Assembly: GCA_032119795.1 (NCBI GenBank)
Contig: JAUMFO010000016.1
Span: 62,001-126,000, forward strand
DNA from: JAGIBJ01 sp032119795
Lineage (GTDB): Bacteria; Actinomycetota; Thermoleophilia; Solirubrobacterales; Solirubrobacteraceae
DNA length: 64,000 nt
Direction of reading: 5' to 3'
Part shown: positions 63,110 to 64,000 of the stretch, piece by piece
How the letters are laid out: each line of letters begins with the position of its first letter
Numbering within the stretch: position 1 is the first letter of the stretch
Notes under the pieces: generated by a model
Told to the model about the DNA's origin: nothing
What the model saw: only the letters and a program-made list of their open reading frames with translations
The model's database searches: none
Made by a program: the position numbers and the translations under genes

Positions 63110-63267
63110 GCGCCGACGAGGGTCCGGGCGGATTGCAGCCGCCGGCCCGTCGAAGGGAACTCCCGTCACCTGAGACCGTCCAACACCCACAGATGACGGG
63201 AGTTCGGCAACGCCACCCTGGGCGCATGGCGGCGGCGGGACTTCGCGGCTGTGCGGCAATTGAGTCG

Positions 63268-63394
63268 TTGGCGGCGGCGGATTGTCGATCGCTTCGGCGC
63301 CGGTGGGCGCCGCGGCAGCGAGGGCGGGCGGAGTCGTGGTCTGCGCCGGTTGGCGGCGGTGGATTTGAGATCGCTTCGGCGCTGGCGGGCGCCG
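63268..63394 (+). repeat. 45-bp imperfect direct repeats
   Basis: Copies at 63268-63312 and 63350-63394 both start TTGGCGGCGG and share 'ATCGCTTCGGCGC' and 'GGGCGCCG'. A partial copy begins near 63227. Spacing is about 42 and 82 bases, so close to multiples of one unit. The same core lies inverted at 63702-63730. Confidence 0.65.
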
Positions 63395-63412
63395 GGCGCG
63401 GCGCAACCTGTG

Positions 63413-63478
63413 GGGGTTGCGGTGATTTGCTATTCGCGTCGGAGTTACCGGACGCCCGGTAACTCCGACGCGAATAGC
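63413..63478. repeat. Dispersed hairpin repeat, copy 2
   Basis: The leader GGGGTTGCGGTGATTT (63413-63428) is followed by a perfect 23-bp hairpin (63429-63451 with 63456-63478) with an ACGC loop. Its stem shares 'GAGTTACCGGACG' with copy 1 at 14772-14835. The perfection of so long a stem suggests recent origin or selection on the structure. Confidence 0.8.
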
Positions 63479-63903
63479 GCCTGGGCGGCGCGTTATGTCA
63501 GGCAAATGCAACCGCCTGGGGTTGCGCGATCGACGAACGTGTCGATTCGGGGGCTCTAACCCCCAAATACTCACGTTCGCCGGCTCGGCGCCGCGAATGC
63601 AACCGCCAGAGGTTGCGGCCCGCCCGCCCGCTCAGACAACGGCAGGCCCGCCTCGAAGAAACACGCTCCGCCCTCGCCGATCAGACACCCTCCTTCCCCG
63701 CAGCGATCTCCATTCCACCGCCGCCAGCCAGCTCACATGCCGCCAGCCAGCCCACATCCGGCTAACTCGCTGCGCCCACTCGCGCGACCCGCCCGCCACA
63801 GGCGGGGCGGTTGCGGCCGACGAAACGACCCCTCCAGCTGTGACATACGCCACGGTCTGGAGCGCGCGACCGATTCCGCTGGCGTTCGGTATCCAGATTC
63901 CGT

Positions 63904-63909
63904 TAGGAT
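63904..63909 (+). promoter_or_regulatory. Probable -10 of the last, partial gene
   Basis: TAGGAT, 54 bases before the ATG at 63964; with AGAAGG 5 nt before that ATG this suggests a conventional, leadered transcript. Confidence 0.4.
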
Positions 63910-63963
63910 CGCCGCGCCGACCCCCGAACGGCCTGTCCATTCCTCTCGTTTTAGAAGGCCTCC

Positions 63964-64000
63964 ATGCCCTCGTCTTTCCTCCGCGGAGCCGTGGTCGGCG
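63964..64000 (+). CDS. Partial protein cut by the window edge
   Basis: ATG at 63964 opens a frame MPSSFLRGAVVG that runs off the end. AGAAGG 5 nt upstream is a good ribosome binding site. The first residues resemble the start of an exported protein, but 12 residues do not allow more. Confidence 0.45.
   Translation, partial: MPSSFLRGAVVG

Larger units (their letters stand above)
63110..63963. repeat. Gene-free repeat island
   Basis: About 850 bp without a convincing gene. It holds a 12-bp inverted repeat (63157-63168 with 63194-63205), direct repeats near 63268-63312 and 63350-63394 with a partial copy at 63227 and an inverted copy at 63702-63730, the second hairpin repeat (63413-63478), two GCAACC/GGTTGC stem-loops (63508-63525, 63599-63616), a nested stem (63534-63579) and a 19-bp tandem pair (63722-63759). 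Confidence 0.7.

Noticed and set aside
63632..63940. 102-residue minus-strand frame in the terminal repeat island
   Set aside because: Arg/Trp-rich composition, built from the inverted repeat core, with no promoter or ribosome binding site; better explained as repeats.

Overview
The window is high-GC actinobacterial DNA. It carries a dnaK-grpE-dnaJ-hspR operon, a separate clpB, an actinobacterial-type Ino1, and many secreted proteins of kinds common in Thermoleophilia. These include a 'valine/alanine helix then AATKIAKNSI' repeat protein, FG-GAP/lectin-like proteins and a DUF4394-like protein. I infer a member of the order Solirubrobacterales or a close relative. That placement rests on pattern recognition, not on a search. 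No rRNA, tRNA, CRISPR array, prophage or intact insertion sequence was recognised, so this reads as ordinary chromosome.

Layout. 0-6.4 kb: a divergent pair of paralogous secreted proteins, a Pro-rich secreted protein, an inositol-lipid operon (AUR1/PAP2-like enzyme, CDP-alcohol phosphatidyltransferase, Ino1) and a CAP-domain protein. 6.4-15.5 kb: PfkB kinase, an antitoxin with a truncated toxin, endonuclease III, two tandem copper-radical-oxidase-like proteins, a DUF167 protein, a DUF4394-like protein and a VapBC pair. 15.7-20.9 kb: the DnaK heat-shock operon with its repressor HspR, then a small palindrome-controlled HTH operon. 20.9-30.4 kb: an AAA ATPase, FG-GAP protein, NUDIX, AbrB/PIN pair, VOC protein and trypsin-like/Fn3 protein. 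30.5-37 kb: a LuxR-type ATPase regulator, a second FG-GAP protein, a lipase and a repeat protein. 37.3-45.4 kb: clpB, a glycosidase-like protein, a fatty acyl-AMP ligase, a secreted protein, a GYD protein and a SET-domain protein. 45.5-62.8 kb: purine genes (purD, purE, purB, purC, purS, purQ) interleaved with signalling genes: a two-component pair with a duplicated kinase, a diguanylate cyclase, a PAS kinase-receiver hybrid and a TetR regulator. 63.1-63.96 kb: a gene-free island dense in direct and inverted repeats, followed by a gene cut by the window edge.

How it works together. DnaK, GrpE, DnaJ and ClpB form the disaggregation system. HspR probably represses them through HAIR-like inverted repeats, the clearest of which lies on the clpB promoter. 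The six purine genes cover steps of IMP/AMP synthesis but are scattered. Ino1, the CDP-alcohol transferase and the AUR1-like protein plausibly make and remodel phosphatidylinositol-type lipids. A recurring rule helps fix starts: many first genes have a TANNNT or GATNAT hexamer ending 6-9 nt before the start codon and no Shine-Dalgarno sequence, as expected for leaderless mRNAs.
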